Positions 24,948 to 36,373 of a DNA stretch of 64,000 bases are shown one piece after another. Both the position numbers and the translations under genes were made by a program. The stretch's first letter is position 1. Each line of letters opens with the position of its first letter. The notes below the pieces were generated by a model. That model searched no databases, was not told where the DNA came from, and worked only from the letters and a program-made list of their open reading frames with translations. The DNA is taken from positions 3,288,501-3,352,500 of the forward strand of contig NC_089456.1 in assembly GCF_026210795.1 (NCBI RefSeq), given 5' to 3'. The stretch comes from Rhizophagus irregularis. Its lineage: Eukaryota > Glomeromycota > Glomeromycetes > Glomerales > Glomeraceae.

Positions 24948-25205
24948 TTATCAGGCATTTACTAATTGGTGATTTATGTTAGTACAACCAGTTAGTAAGC
25001 TGTATAATAAATACCTATTACGTAAGCCTGATAAAATAGTTACTCGGCACAACGTGACCTCATAACTGTGGCACTGTCGTGCCTTACATGTATTTGCAAT
25101 AAGAATATGATCAGTAAAATTTACTGAGCTGTGCTCAGTAAATCCTACCAATCATATTGCTTATTGCAAATACAACAGTTACTCAGCACTTCGTGCCGAG
25201 TAACT
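24948..25205 (+). repeat. Dispersed repeat containing a 168-bp hairpin MITE (25038-25205)
   Basis: The block 24948-25036 is bounded by TTTATCAGGC and GCCTGATAAA. Next, 25038-25205 starts AGTTACTCGGCAC and ends GTGCCGAGTAACT. Inside it, GTATTTGCAATAAGAATATG (25090-25109) pairs with TCATATTGCTTATTGCAAAT, with a loop holding the small hairpin TTTACTGAGC/GCTCAGTAAA, and a further hairpin closes the right end. No target duplication was identified. A decayed copy lies at 14599-15070 in the other orientation. Confidence 0.7.
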
Positions 25206-26773
25206 ATTAATTATTTATTTTGTAATATTTCTATTGTTATTTGTAATCTATTCATAAACTATTTCGAAGTACATCACAAAAATAATACAATTATAATTTA
25301 CCATTACAAAATAATGTTGTAATTATAGAAAATTAATATCAATTTATTTAGTTTGTAATATTTCTGTTGTCTATTTGTAAACTATTTTAAAATACATTAC
25401 AAAAATAATATAAAGGTACTTTACCATTACAAAATAATATAATAATTACATAAATGCTTCTAAAATACTACCAAAACATTAAAAATATATGCCAAAAAAA
25501 GTGTCATTTTTAGCAAAGTAGAGTTAAAAATAAAAATAAAATATAAAATTAAGGTTAATTTAGATATAGAATTAGAAGTATATAAGCAATTGTATTGATT
25601 TATATTTAGGCTAATTAGCAAAATTTAAATGCAAATTATAGTTATAAGAATTTTAGTAATAACCTAATAATAAAATAAAATATATATTTTACAATATTAT
25701 TATTTATTATTATTTGCTATTGCAAATTATTAACATTTTATATTTTTTAAGATTATAATATAACTGGTAATAGTATTAATAATCAAAAGAAAAAAAAACT
25801 TAGAAATATTATTATAGATTATTATTATTTCATTAAATTTATTATTTTTATTAAATATATTTGAAATTACTTTAGATTTAGTTTTAAAAAAATCTATTTT
25901 AAAAAGTATGAAACATTGATTTTTACTTAATTACAAAATCTTATCAATATATAATGATTATATTTAAAGATAGCACTTGTTTTTATATATATTCAGTTTT
26001 TTATTAGTTTTATATAGCATTATTTACTACTATTTTTTTAAGTTAATAGTAGAAATTTTATATTATACTAATGCTGATAATTATAAAATAGAATATAGGA
26101 ATATAAGAAAGTATTGAATTTATATACAATAAACTCTTTATTAATACATATACTATTTAAAAGCCTCAAAATAATAATGGATTAGAATTTATTTTTAAAT
26201 ATTACAATAATATTTAAAAAATTTAGATTCAAAATTATATATAAAATTGAAATATAGTCATATTATAGAATTTTAAGAAAGTATTAAATTATTCATTAAA
26301 AAATAATTATAAATAAAGGAATTTAAATAAGATAACTTTAGCTTATATTGATATTGCTAATAAGAAAGTAAAATATAAAGCTGATATTTAATTAATAAAT
26401 ATTGATTTTTTTATTATACTCAAAAGGAACAGTACAAATAGCTCACAGGAACATTATGCTCCTAAACGGTTTAGCAAGAAAAATGTAAAGTATGATATAG
26501 ATAATGTATAGATAATAATGTATAGATAATGTTATATATATTTTTTTATATAATAAAGTATTATCGCTAGATCACGTAATTTTATTAAGGTGACGTATAA
26601 TATTTATCACCTCAGGCAACGATCTTTTTAATACAGTATATAAAAACAGAATAACATTTATTAATTATATTGTTACTAATGAATAATAAAAATAATAAAA
26701 TATTAATTTAATAAAATTAATTAAATATTAACTAGTTAAAATAGAGAGTATGATAATTAGATTATTCGGATCT
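25206..26773. other. AT-rich intergenic DNA, no gene seen
   Basis: A+T-rich throughout. The piece at 25200-25450 holds two diverged copies of a stretch with TTTGTAATATTTCT and ACATCACAAAAATAAT words, about 115 bp apart. Nothing else is supported. Confidence 0.45.
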
Positions 26774-27320
26774 TTATGATGCAATTGGGTATGATTCGGC
26801 AGTTGGATTATTCAGATCTTTTGGATTTCCTTCAAATCTTTTGGCAATTGGATATAATTCGGCAGTTGGATTATTCAGATCTTTTGGATTTCCTTCAGAT
26901 CTTTCGGCAATTAGGTATGATTCGATAGTTGGATTATTCAGATCTTTTGGATTCCCTTCGGATCTTTCAGCAATTGGGTATGATTTGGCAGTTGGATTAT
27001 TCAGATCTTTTGGATTCCCTTCGGATCTTTCGGCAATTGGATATGATTCAGCAGTTGGATTATTCAGATCTTTTAGATTCCCTTCAGATCTTTCGGCAAT
27101 TGGGTATGATTCGGCAGCTGGATTATTCAGATCTTTTGAATTCCCTTCAGATCTTTTGGCAATTGGATATGATTCGGCAGCTGGATTATTCAGATCTTTT
27201 GGATTCCCTTCGAATCTTTCAGCAATTGGATATGATTCGGCAGCTGGATTATTCAGATCTTTTGGATTCCCTTCGAATCTTTCAGCAATTGGGTATGATG
27301 CAATTGGGTATGATTCAGCA
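26774..27320. repeat. 63-bp coding minisatellite
   Basis: About eight head-to-tail units of 63 bp, each with GGATTATTCAGATCTTTTGG. Shorter YPIA-coding repeats (TATGATTC/TATGATGC-AATTGG) sit at the gene's 5' side (27285-27330). Confidence 0.85.
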
Positions 27321-27394
27321 ATTGGATATCCAGAATGCGGTAAAGCATTTACCATGGAGAGGGCGACTAATAAAAGAATTCCAGAAAACTTCAT
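26774..27394 (-). CDS. Secreted tandem-repeat protein (21-residue repeats)
   Basis: Single-exon gene of 206 residues. The N-terminus MKFSGILLLVALSMVNA is a classical signal peptide, with likely cleavage after residue 17 or 18. The mature part is eight imperfect copies of a 21-residue unit with core RSEGNPKDLNNPTAES and junction YPIAER, or YPIAKR in two copies. It has no Cys and is hydrophilic. The 63-bp DNA period is strongly conserved (differences mostly C/T and A/G), indicating recent array growth or conversion. The layout (signal peptide plus hydrophilic imperfect repeats) resembles SP7-type candidate effectors of these fungi. The basic residue before each unit could also be a Kex2-like processing site, as in repeat pheromone or peptide precursors. 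Function is unknown. Confidence 0.8.
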   Translation of the reverse strand: MKFSGILLLVALSMVNALPHSGYPIAESYPIASYPIAERFEGNPKDLNNPAAESYPIAERFEGNPKDLNNPAAESYPIAKRSEGNSKDLNNPAAESYPIAERSEGNLKDLNNPTAESYPIAERSEGNPKDLNNPTAKSYPIAERSEGNPKDLNNPTIESYLIAERSEGNPKDLNNPTAELYPIAKRFEGNPKDLNNPTAESYPIAS

Positions 27395-28915
27395 GATGAT
27401 TTGTAATAAAAAATTAGTTTTTCTTTACTTATAAATGTATATATTTTTTACTCAGAGCAAGCAAAATCACAGTCTTTTTATAAGAAAAGATAGTTTGACT
27501 AATATATTAATTATTTCCTTTTTACTTTCGTCATTCTTAATTTTTTTCCTTATTGCTGTTTTTAAAAATGGTATATATCTTCGTACATTACGTGTGAAAG
27601 GGTAAAAAAGAATAATTTATTTTTTGGCGATCAAAAATCTATTTCATAAGTTTTTCGGTATAAACAATAAAAAGAAAAATAAACATATGTTAGCTCCTGA
27701 ATTAAAATCTTTGAGCATAGTGGGGTAAAGTACTTGTATATGAAGGGAGAATTTAAAATTTTTTATTAGGTTCCTATTTGATTATAGTGTGATTATTAAG
27801 GACCTTAAAAGTAAGAGATTTGATTGGCCGAAAAATTACTATGGAAGTTGTATTATTCTTTATAAACTAAACTTTTTTAAAAAAACTTTTTTCGATAAAT
27901 GGTTATTTGCATCTTAGTGAGATCGATCACTTCTAAAAATGTCAGTTACAAAGGACACAGGACACAATGACTCAATATAGAACTTCCATAAACATCGGGT
28001 TCAAGTACTGTTCAAGCCATACCAAAATATTACGGCACATTATACCAATTCGGCGATGTAATACTGGTGTAATGCTATTTTCATATGAATCTTTGAACAA
28101 AAATTTGGTGTAATATATTCACCATTACGCCGCGTATTATAAGATTCGAATATTCAAAAATTTTTGAAATGTAAATTTGAATATGATTCAAATCTCACAT
28201 GATATTCGAATCTCAACCGGATATTCGAATCTCGTGTGATAAAATATCTTTAAACAATAAATTAATAATTTAACGGAAATATCTATTAGAAGTAAGAAAC
28301 TGTTACACTTATTTGTAATAAATTTCCTGATCACATTCGAATCTATAGTTGATTTATCCCCTGCCATTTACACAATAGTAAGTGTTTTATAGTATATTGT
28401 GAATAAATATAATATATTTATTGTTGAATTTTATTTTTGTTCGCTTGGTTTTTTTTTTCATTTTAAAAGATTTTAAAAAAAATGATTAAATTTTAAAAAG
28501 CTTCGGAAATCGGAACTATTATCATTACACTTATTACACTTGAAATAATATTGAGATTACGAATAAATTAAAAGAAAGTTTTTCTCATTTGGAAAATGCA
28601 AATCTTTCTGAATTACTCAAATTTTCAAATCCGTCTATTATAGTTTAATCAAATAGTTCATTTTTACTGTAAATACATTTGCATAACCGTGTGGTGCCGA
28701 TCAGGGGATAATATGCCATTTCACGTTCGGCATTTTAACATATGCCCTAAATAATTCCATAATAAAATGCCGTAAGCTGTAATGCCGTAAATTTTTATCG
28801 CTTACGGACCGTTTTCTGACAGGACTGGCCGTTTGATCACGTGTTCGTGCATAACTCTGCATATCTTTGGCCAAACCTGTCGGGCAAATGTCCTGTCAGG
28901 AAATCATCTGTCAGG
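27395..28915. other. Upstream region of the repeat-protein gene and intergenic DNA
   Basis: No gene is seen. The first 200 bp should contain the promoter of the minus-strand secreted protein gene. Near 28190-28240, ATTCGAATCTC words repeat. Confidence 0.45.
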
Positions 28916-29100
28916 AAATCGTGCCATAACCATAATTTCAAATTTATATATCGTAATTAAAAAAGAAATTAAAAAAAAAAATCTTTTTTTTTAGGAACGG
29001 TTAGCAGAAATCGTGCCGTAACCTTTTCAAATTTATATACCGTAAATAGGCTTGCATAATTTAATTAAAAAAGAAATTAAAAAAAATTTCTTTTTTTTTT
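28916..29100. repeat. Imperfect direct duplication of about 80-90 bp
   Basis: AAATCGTGCCATAACC... (28916-28995) recurs as AAATCGTGCCGTAACC... (29008-29100), both running through CAAATTTATATA, TTAAAAAAGAAATTAAAAAA and a T run. The second copy has a 15-bp insertion. Confidence 0.75.
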
Positions 29101-29410
29101 GGCGGATTTTCTGAGTTTTCTTTGACATTTATTTTTAAGAAGCGACATTAACTTCGTTTCTTTTTTTCGTTTTTTTCATTTTGGTATAATAAAAAATTTT
29201 TTATAGATAGTAGTATTAGAAAAAATAACAACAATTTAAGATTGTATTGTAATGAATTATTTAATATGACTAATCATAAAATGAACAATGAATAAATGAA
29301 TTATTCTTTATTTACTATTTATTTTATTTGCTAATTAATGTTTATTTATTTACTAATTATAATGTTTATTTTTACAAAATATACATACTACATTTACTAA
29401 TTTACTAATT

Positions 29411-29600
29411 TAGTCCCAATTCCTCATCAAGTATTGCTTCAAAATCAACATCTGAATTCTCATAATCTACAAGTTCGTCAGGTTGTTTATCAATTTGTTC
29501 TCTAAAATCATCTTTCATAATATCTGTCATAAGCAAATCATTATTAGTATCATCCTCAATAATTCTATCATTTGAATTTCTTCCTCATCATCATCTTCAA
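29411..29600 (-). pseudogene. C-terminal remnant of a decayed acidic coding sequence
   Basis: On the minus strand an open frame of about 55 codons ends with DYENSDVDFEAILDEELGLN then stop at 29411. It is preceded by DDTNNDLLMTDIMKDDF and, further 5', by frameshifted Glu/Asp-rich codons. Acidic tails like this occur on Tigger/CENP-B-type transposases of these fungi as I recall, but only the tail is here and the assignment is weak. Confidence 0.3.
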
Positions 29601-30489
29601 TTATTTATCGTGGCTGTAGTTATTTCTCGCAATGCAGTTTTTCACTCAAATTATTGCTAGAAAATTGTAGCTCTACAATGACAAAAGTATATTGATTTTC
29701 ACTTTACCATGAGGGAGGATCGTAAAATGAAACTCGATATTAGTAATAATTTTTATATATCTGAGAACTTAGATGCCATCTGAAAAATTCCTTTTGACCC
29801 ATTAACCGGCAGAATTGTCAATACTTTGGTTTTGGTACGAAATCTCGAAAAATCATTTGAACGATATCGAGTTTGGATTGTCGAGATTTTGTTGTCGATC
29901 TTGTGTTAGTCGTACAAAGTGATTGTCGAGATTTTGATAGTCCGATAAGGTACACCCTAATGTTACACCAAATTCTTTTTTATAAATAGCCCCCGATTTT
30001 TTGGTATTTGGTATTATTATGTTATACGTGCATGTCATTCGATTATTCGAATGAGCTTAAACGAATTCAAATGACCCTAGTTTTACTATAAAACTAAAAT
30101 TAGATTAAATAATAATAATCTTAAATTCCGGCCAACATAACTGTGCCAAATCTGCGCACGAAAATTCAGTCATAACGTAGAATTTATATTTTTTTCTGGG
30201 TTTCAATCGGTGGTATATCTGCAAACGCGAAAATCGAGAGTTAAAAACAAGGGTCAAAAAATCAACCTTTCAGTAAAATATCAAATAAAGACCTTTCTTT
30301 ATATTTTGTATATTTTTTATATTCTCAGGTGGGAAGATTTCAGTTTGTACTTATGAACCGTTCAATTGATTCATATCGTATTTATATTAAATCGGCAAAT
30401 ACCGGTTGATATATGATAATGATGAAGCATGATGAGTAACGAAATGTTCTAGATACTTCGAAAAATATTATCAGGGGTTATATTTTTGT
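29601..30489. other. Intergenic DNA with TTGTCGAGATTTTG repeats
   Basis: Near 29860-29945 the word TTGTCGAGATTTTG occurs twice, with related GATATCGAG and GTTGTCGATCTTG between. No gene was identified. Confidence 0.4.
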
Positions 30490-32430
30490 GTGGTATAATG
30501 GTTATGATTGGGGTTCCGGTCCTCGCTGAGTCGGTTATCTTCGTTAATTACGTAAATACGACAAAGTATCGGCGCCAAAATGTTTGGACCTTTGAAGTTG
30601 AAGGTGGCGCAGGAATGAGCATTTCAATTCTAAAGGAAGTAAATTTATGAGAAAAATAAGAACGATTTCAAAAATTTTGATGCACCTATGGAAGGTGGAT
30701 ATTCCTGGCGATACAAACGACGTTAAACTGAAAACACTTCCCGTTATATGGATAAGGAAAATATTACTATAAAAGAACTCGGAGGTGAAAAGTTGACTCC
30801 AATTAGTGATTTTGGCGACATCTCTATGTGTGACTCCAAGAACATCTGTGTCATCGTACAACCGCCACCGTTCTCCACTGGTAAGTATCTCCTAATTTTT
30901 TTACTTCTCGAAAAAAGATGATTTCACTTTTCTGTTTTCTATATAATGTATTGATCACCTTTGTCTCTGTTTGCTTTGTACTGGATCACAGATATATATT
31001 GTATCATCACAGACCTTTGTTATCTGCCTTGACAAGGTACATATGTGTAAGCTGGTATTTTTAATCGCGATCTTATATATTTTTAACCTAAACTTCTTTA
31101 GATGGTCTTGGTGGTACATCGCTATATAAGTCACTATATAAATATGAGCAGAATGCTTATAACATTGAGGGTATCTCTCTTACTGACCCGACATCAACCA
31201 AAGATCTGATTTTGTGTCTTGTCTGGCCAAAACACTTGAGCAAAAGAGGGTGGTTCTTGTCCAGGCATTCATTAGCCCAATTATTGGAGAATTACTTAAT
31301 AATTAACTCATCAAGACTACTCAGAGTAATAAGAGTTTCATTGCTATGGGGATCTTTTGTGGGAAAGAGATGCGAATATGATACATTTTATGAAGATTGT
31401 TGGTGTAGAATGGTATGAATGGGTAGGACAGTGTCAAAAAGTTCCATCTATTTTAATATTAGACGAAACTCAGACGATCTATGAGGATGTGAATAAAGCT
31501 GATGAAAGTATGAAGGGTACAGGAACTGCAGTTGAATTCTGGGGTGTCATTAAATGTGCCTTCAAGGGTCAAATCTTAGTGTCATTATGTTTGCTTCATA
31601 TGGAACTGGTAACAATTCTGTAGAACTAGCGGGCTCCTGTCTCTATACCATTTTGGAATAACATGGGGTCTTACAGAAATCAGATTTACTCATGAAGAGC
31701 TAGAAGCATATGTTAAGGATTGTTGTGGCAAGAACTTCGGTGATGACTACATTATCTCACAATTTATTAGGTATATCAAATATGCAACAGTTGGACATGT
31801 TGGTTTAGTTCGTCACATATTGCAACATACAAAGGATGCAATGCAGTAATAAAAGTTTGACTTGGAAAGAAATCTATATGTATCTTAATTCAGAAGATTT
31901 CAGCGAGACTGTTGATGATTGCCGTGCCGCACCCAACTCAGATTTCTTTCCAATGAGCAAATGAAAATATGGCAATATGTTTGCTTAAAAAGGAAAATTG
32001 GATTTACAGATTCTGATGATGATAAATATTTAATCAGATCTGGGGTTCTTGTTATCGATGATAATAATAATAATTATCGAAGAGGAACCGAGCATTAGGA
32101 AATGTTCATTTTCTATCATGTGATGTGGGTTCATATTATGGAATTGAGGGATATATAGATTTTTACATAGAAGGATTAGAATGGGCAATAGAGAGTTCTT
32201 AAGAGAAGGTTTGGATATGGAAGAACATAATAGAAGATTTGATAAAATTATTGGTGAATACAAAGAGATTGTAAAGGTTACTAAAGAAACAACGATTATT
32301 GATATTCGAAGTGAATCAAAAGAAGTTCGAAAACTCAAGAAGGGATTTGTACATGTATAATACTCTAAAAATTATGATTCATATATGATAGAATGCCTCA
32401 AAATCGGTAACAGATATTTGTGAAAATTAG
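30490..32430 (+). pseudogene. Crinkler (CRN)-type effector pseudogene, N-terminal domain plus P-loop-NTPase-like body
   Basis: Fragments in several frames follow the order of a CRN protein. The N-terminal domain shows LWKVDIP (near 30690), then ITIKELGGEKLTPISDF and ICVIVQPPP (30755-30880) followed by a plausible GTAAGT donor. The body has LAQLLENYLI (near 31280), SLLWGSFVGK, VGVEWYEWVGQCQKVPSILI with a Walker-B-like ILDETQ (near 31465), EFWGVIKCAFKGQ, and the C-terminal EYKEIVK...IIDIRSESKEVRKLKKG (32250-32350). At least five frameshifts or stops separate them. CRN proteins are modular secreted or host-nucleus-targeted effectors in oomycetes and are expanded in this fungal group. This copy is clearly non-functional. 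The Walker A region was not located with confidence. Confidence 0.7.
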
Positions 32431-32746
32431 GTTAGCGATGTTATTTACATATTTTTTTGTTTAAAAATGCGAAGGCATAGTTTAAAATAAATAAAAGTAT
32501 AAAACTTATTATTATGAAGTTAAGTATTTTATTTTCGAATGTATGCTAACACAGCAAAAAATTAATCTTAAAATTCGAAATAAAGATCTTTATTCATAAA
32601 GAAATACATGGCTAAGTAAAATAATGGAGAAGTGAGGTAATTTACCGAGACCTAACGCAGTTGTGAAAATCACCAGTGGTGACAATCACAACATATTGAT
32701 ATTATATAAATTAAAAATTTATAACTGCATTATTTACGTATAATCT

Positions 32747-34015
32747 TTATATTCTTTTTTTATGTATGATAATTCTTATCGTAGCAGCAGAAAGGATAAT
32801 AGACCACGAGAATATAATTATCAATTTCCAAGTAGGAGTATAAGGCAATACAATATTTTTGGAATTGAAGGTATTTGTTGTATAGTGAGTATCTAAATAA
32901 ATGTAGAAAGAATATATTGAAAACGAGATCGCGGTTGATACTAAGAATGCTATATTTCTTTTTATTAAAAATAATAAAAAAAAAGTTCATTAATATAATA
33001 AATCATGTAAAAAGATATTTTTATAAATACATACCCGATAATGTTATTAATAAGTACATAACTAGCAATAATTCCAAATACATGCACGAGAGCAGCAAGA
33101 GGTAATAATAAAACTTGATTTGGATGAGTAATAAATTTAAGCTTTTTATTCGCGGTATTTTCTTCTTGATCATCCGAATGAGAAGGTAATACAGGTTTTT
33201 GTTCTTTTATATAATAATATGTATGAAGATAAATTCTCACGAATAAGATCACGAGTGTAAAATCCAATATTAAATCTGAGAAAAAAAGGTTAATATTTTT
33301 TATCTTTATGTTAAAAAAAAAATTGAAAGATGATTAAAAAAAATAATATACTTTGCGCTTTAAAAGCAATATAATCTAATGGCCATTTAAGTATAGTGAT
33401 TAATAAATTAATTAAAACAATATAAGATGAACAAACAAAAAATACTAAAAATGTATTTTTATGAATTTGTCCTTCAAGTGTTAAAAAAAGGATAATTATT
33501 AATTCAATCAAATTATGAAGTGAATTGAGAGTAGACCAAAGTTTTCCCGATTCTAAAATATAATAATTCAAACTAGTAACAAAGACGAATAAAGAATAAT
33601 AGGCTAACTTTTTATTGAAAGATCTTGTAGTAATATTAGAAGGGTTATTTTTAAGAGTAGTAGGATAATCGGGGAATATAAAATAAGATATATAAGCTTT
33701 TGATTTAGATTTCTTGTAAGAAAATATTATTGATATTATCGTTGAACAAAAAATCAACATAATTGGAACCAATGTTCCAGAATTTAAAATTTGTTGATCG
33801 AAATCTAAAAAGAAAAATAATTAGTGATATAGAGTGATATATGTTATATGGCAATTAATTTATGTACTTTCTATTTCACCATGCCATACTGGAGATCCTG
33901 TTAATTTCGATCTTTCTTGTTGAGGAGGTGAAAGTTTAATAAGTTTAAATGAATAAAGTATTCCTACTAAACAAATTACTGTAACCGAAAATAAAATGAG
34001 GCGACGCATTTTCAT
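32747..34015 (-). CDS. Polytopic membrane protein, paralog A of a divergent pair
   Basis: Four exons on the minus strand: 34015-33868, 33804-33352, 33275-33035 and 32957-32747, intron phases 1, 1, 2, giving 350 residues. Hydrophobic segments number about nine, starting with RLILFSVTVICLVGILYSF and ending near IIIFSWSIILSAATIRI. Conserved with the neighbour are FCSTxxSxIF, YISYFIFPD, GKLWSxxxSxHxLxELIIIL, LKWPLD, YIYLDTHYTTN and KNIVLPYTPTWKL. The second donor (GTATAT) is weaker than the others. I do not recognise the family; the conserved Trp and Pro residues lie near membrane edges as in many receptors or transporters. It is transcribed away from paralog B across 829 bp. Confidence 0.8.
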
Positions 34016-34844
34016 TGAAATAAAAATATTTTTTATGTTATTTATATAATATTATATTTGTCATTTGGTTATATGAAACTTGATGGCTAAGAAACATTAA
34101 AGGTTTAATTAAAGAACAAAATATACCTTAAAATGACATATAGATCATTAGGGAAGAAATGAGGCATAGTCATTTCAACTTTAACGATCCGGATCGGGTC
34201 AGATCTGAAAACTAACCGTTCACGGATGGTACTTAGAAAGTCAATCATTAGACCATTAGACAATTTAATCCGCACATTAACTATATACAGTTAGTAAACT
34301 AATCCGATTGAATCCGGACCGGATAACGCCTTCAGATCATCCAGATTACAAAAAAGTAAATTTTATATTTTATTATACCATATTATATGATTCCCGCATT
34401 ACAAGGAATTTTCGAATATTGAATTGCGCAGCAATGAATTATTTGAGAATAACTCCAATGAAGTCTCAATTGCTACACTGTACTTACAATGATATAATGA
34501 GCCTCATTCAAAGTTTTTTAAAATTTCGAAAATAGCATTCATTGATTTATTATTAAATATTATCCCTATTATTATACTAAATTTGTAAATTAATGTTATA
34601 TAGAAATTTATATAAATTGGGTTTTCAATGATTTTAAGATATCGTTATCGTCTCTTTTTTTAGGTAAAAATTTGTCATCGGAATTCGGAATAGTATTAAT
34701 GAGTTATTTTTATAAAAGTAATATTTTTATCAACGTATTTATATCCATTTCATGATGATCACTAAATTATAATTTTAGAAATCTAGACACAAAAAATTGA
34801 GTATAAATGTCGAATTCTTTTTTTTCGAAAAAAATCTTTTAAAA
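34016..34844. promoter_or_regulatory. Shared divergent upstream region of the membrane-protein pair
   Basis: This 829-bp spacer between two start codons should hold both promoters. Around 34185-34325 there are GATCCGGATCGGGTC and ATCCGGACCGGATAACG words in inverted arrangement, perhaps an old element related to the ATCCGG-rich one at 38528. Exact control sites cannot be read. Confidence 0.5.
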
Positions 34845-36103
34845 ATGAATATGAAGAAAGGACAACGCGTCATTATATTTTCAATAACAATAATTTGTTT
34901 AATAGGATTATTATATACTTTTAAATCCTTTAGATTTTCAACATCTCAAGAAACTTCAAAATTAACAGGATTTCCAATATGGTATGAAATAGAAAAAAGT
35001 AGGTTAAGAATTTAATATTTTTCTGCGGTGATACTTTTGTCCGATTTATATATCTAATAATAATAATTCATTTAGGTGAAGCTTCTATAGCATGGTTTGG
35101 ATATCTAATTATCATAATTTTCTGTTCAACTCTAGCATCATTAATATTTACACATAATAAATCGATACCAAAAGTTTACATTTCTTACTTCATATTTCCT
35201 GATCATCCTGATTATAATCATTCTTCAACTCTTTCTACTAAATTTTTTAATAAAATTCTCGCATATTTTTCATTGTTTACATTTATTTCTGATTTAGCGT
35301 TACAAATTTTATACCCAGGAAAACTTTGGTCTTCATTTGATTCATTTCATAGTTTACTTGAGTTGATAATTATTCTTTACTTAACATTTGGTCAATTTAA
35401 ATTTTTTATATTTTTTATCTGTATGAAATATATCATTTTAGTTAATTTATTAACCATTACACTTAAATGGCCTTTAGATGCTATTTGGTTCAAAATGCAA
35501 GGTAAGAGAAAAACATATAAAACATATCTGAAATACTTTACGCTGATCTTTTTCTTTCTTATATTCTTAAAAGATTTGATGTTGGATTTTGCTCTTGTAA
35601 TTATATTCTTGAGAATCTATATTCGTACTTATTTGTATATAAAAAATCAAGATTCTTCACAATTTCCGGAAGGGAATGATCCACAAGAAGAATTTAACTC
35701 AAATACTAAATTTAGTAAATTTACAAATCAAATTATTTTATTACCTATTGCCGCTTTCGTACATATGTTTGGAACCATCGCTACTCTATTTGTTCATCCT
35801 ACTGGGTAATTATTTAAATATGATATTTTGAAATTTTTTAAAATTTGATTAATTTGATTAATTAATAATCACTTTATTTATTATAGAGACATGATATTTA
35901 TGTTATCACATGCTGTCTCATTCTTGATGTATACTTTTTATATTTACTTAGATACTCATTATACAACAAATATTTCCAATTTCAAAAATATTGTATTACC
36001 TTATACTCCTACTTGGAAATTGTTATTTATCTTCTTGTGGTCAATCATTCTTTCAATTTTTATTTTAAGAATTACTGCTTTATTTCTTCTAATTTCTGTA
36101 TAA
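34845..36103 (+). CDS. Polytopic membrane protein, paralog B of a divergent pair
   Basis: Four exons, 34845-34998, 35076-35501, 35574-35805 and 35887-36103, with phases 1, 1, 2 as in paralog A; 342 residues. The second intron (72 bp) has no stop and is a multiple of three, so it could be read through; splicing is supported because it aligns with the true intron of paralog A and gives the matching LDFALVII junction. About nine hydrophobic segments, with the same conserved blocks as its partner (YISYFIFPDHP, GKLWSSFDSFHSLLELIII, LKWPLDAIWFK, YIYLDTHYTTN, PYTPTWKL). Family unknown. The start could also be the Met two codons later. Confidence 0.8.
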
Positions 36104-36373
36104 TAATTATATATTATTACGCCATTTTACTTATGCTGCGTAATTCACATAATGACGTATCTAAACTTTATAAATTTGCAAAAACAGAAAAAATTAAATT
36201 GATATATAATTATTAATCACTTCATTAAAATTATTTCTCAATTCCATAAAATACATCGTATGACGTGTAATTAAAATGTATAAAATAAATATTATTATCT
36301 CATTTTGTTAAAAAATTTTTTCTCACTTCTTCCTTAACTTTTCTATTTTCAATATCACTTATATTCTTACTTA
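36104..36373. other. Short intergenic spacer
   Basis: Carries the 3' UTR of paralog B and the promoter of the chromodomain gene. No element is seen. Confidence 0.4.

Noticed and set aside
32760-33105. Open frames on both strands over the last exon of membrane paralog A
   Set aside because: They are shadows; the supported exon 32957-32747 uses another frame, which matches the paralog.
34185-34325. Inverted ATCCGG-containing words between the membrane paralogs
   Set aside because: Pairing is short and ends are unclear, so not called as an element.
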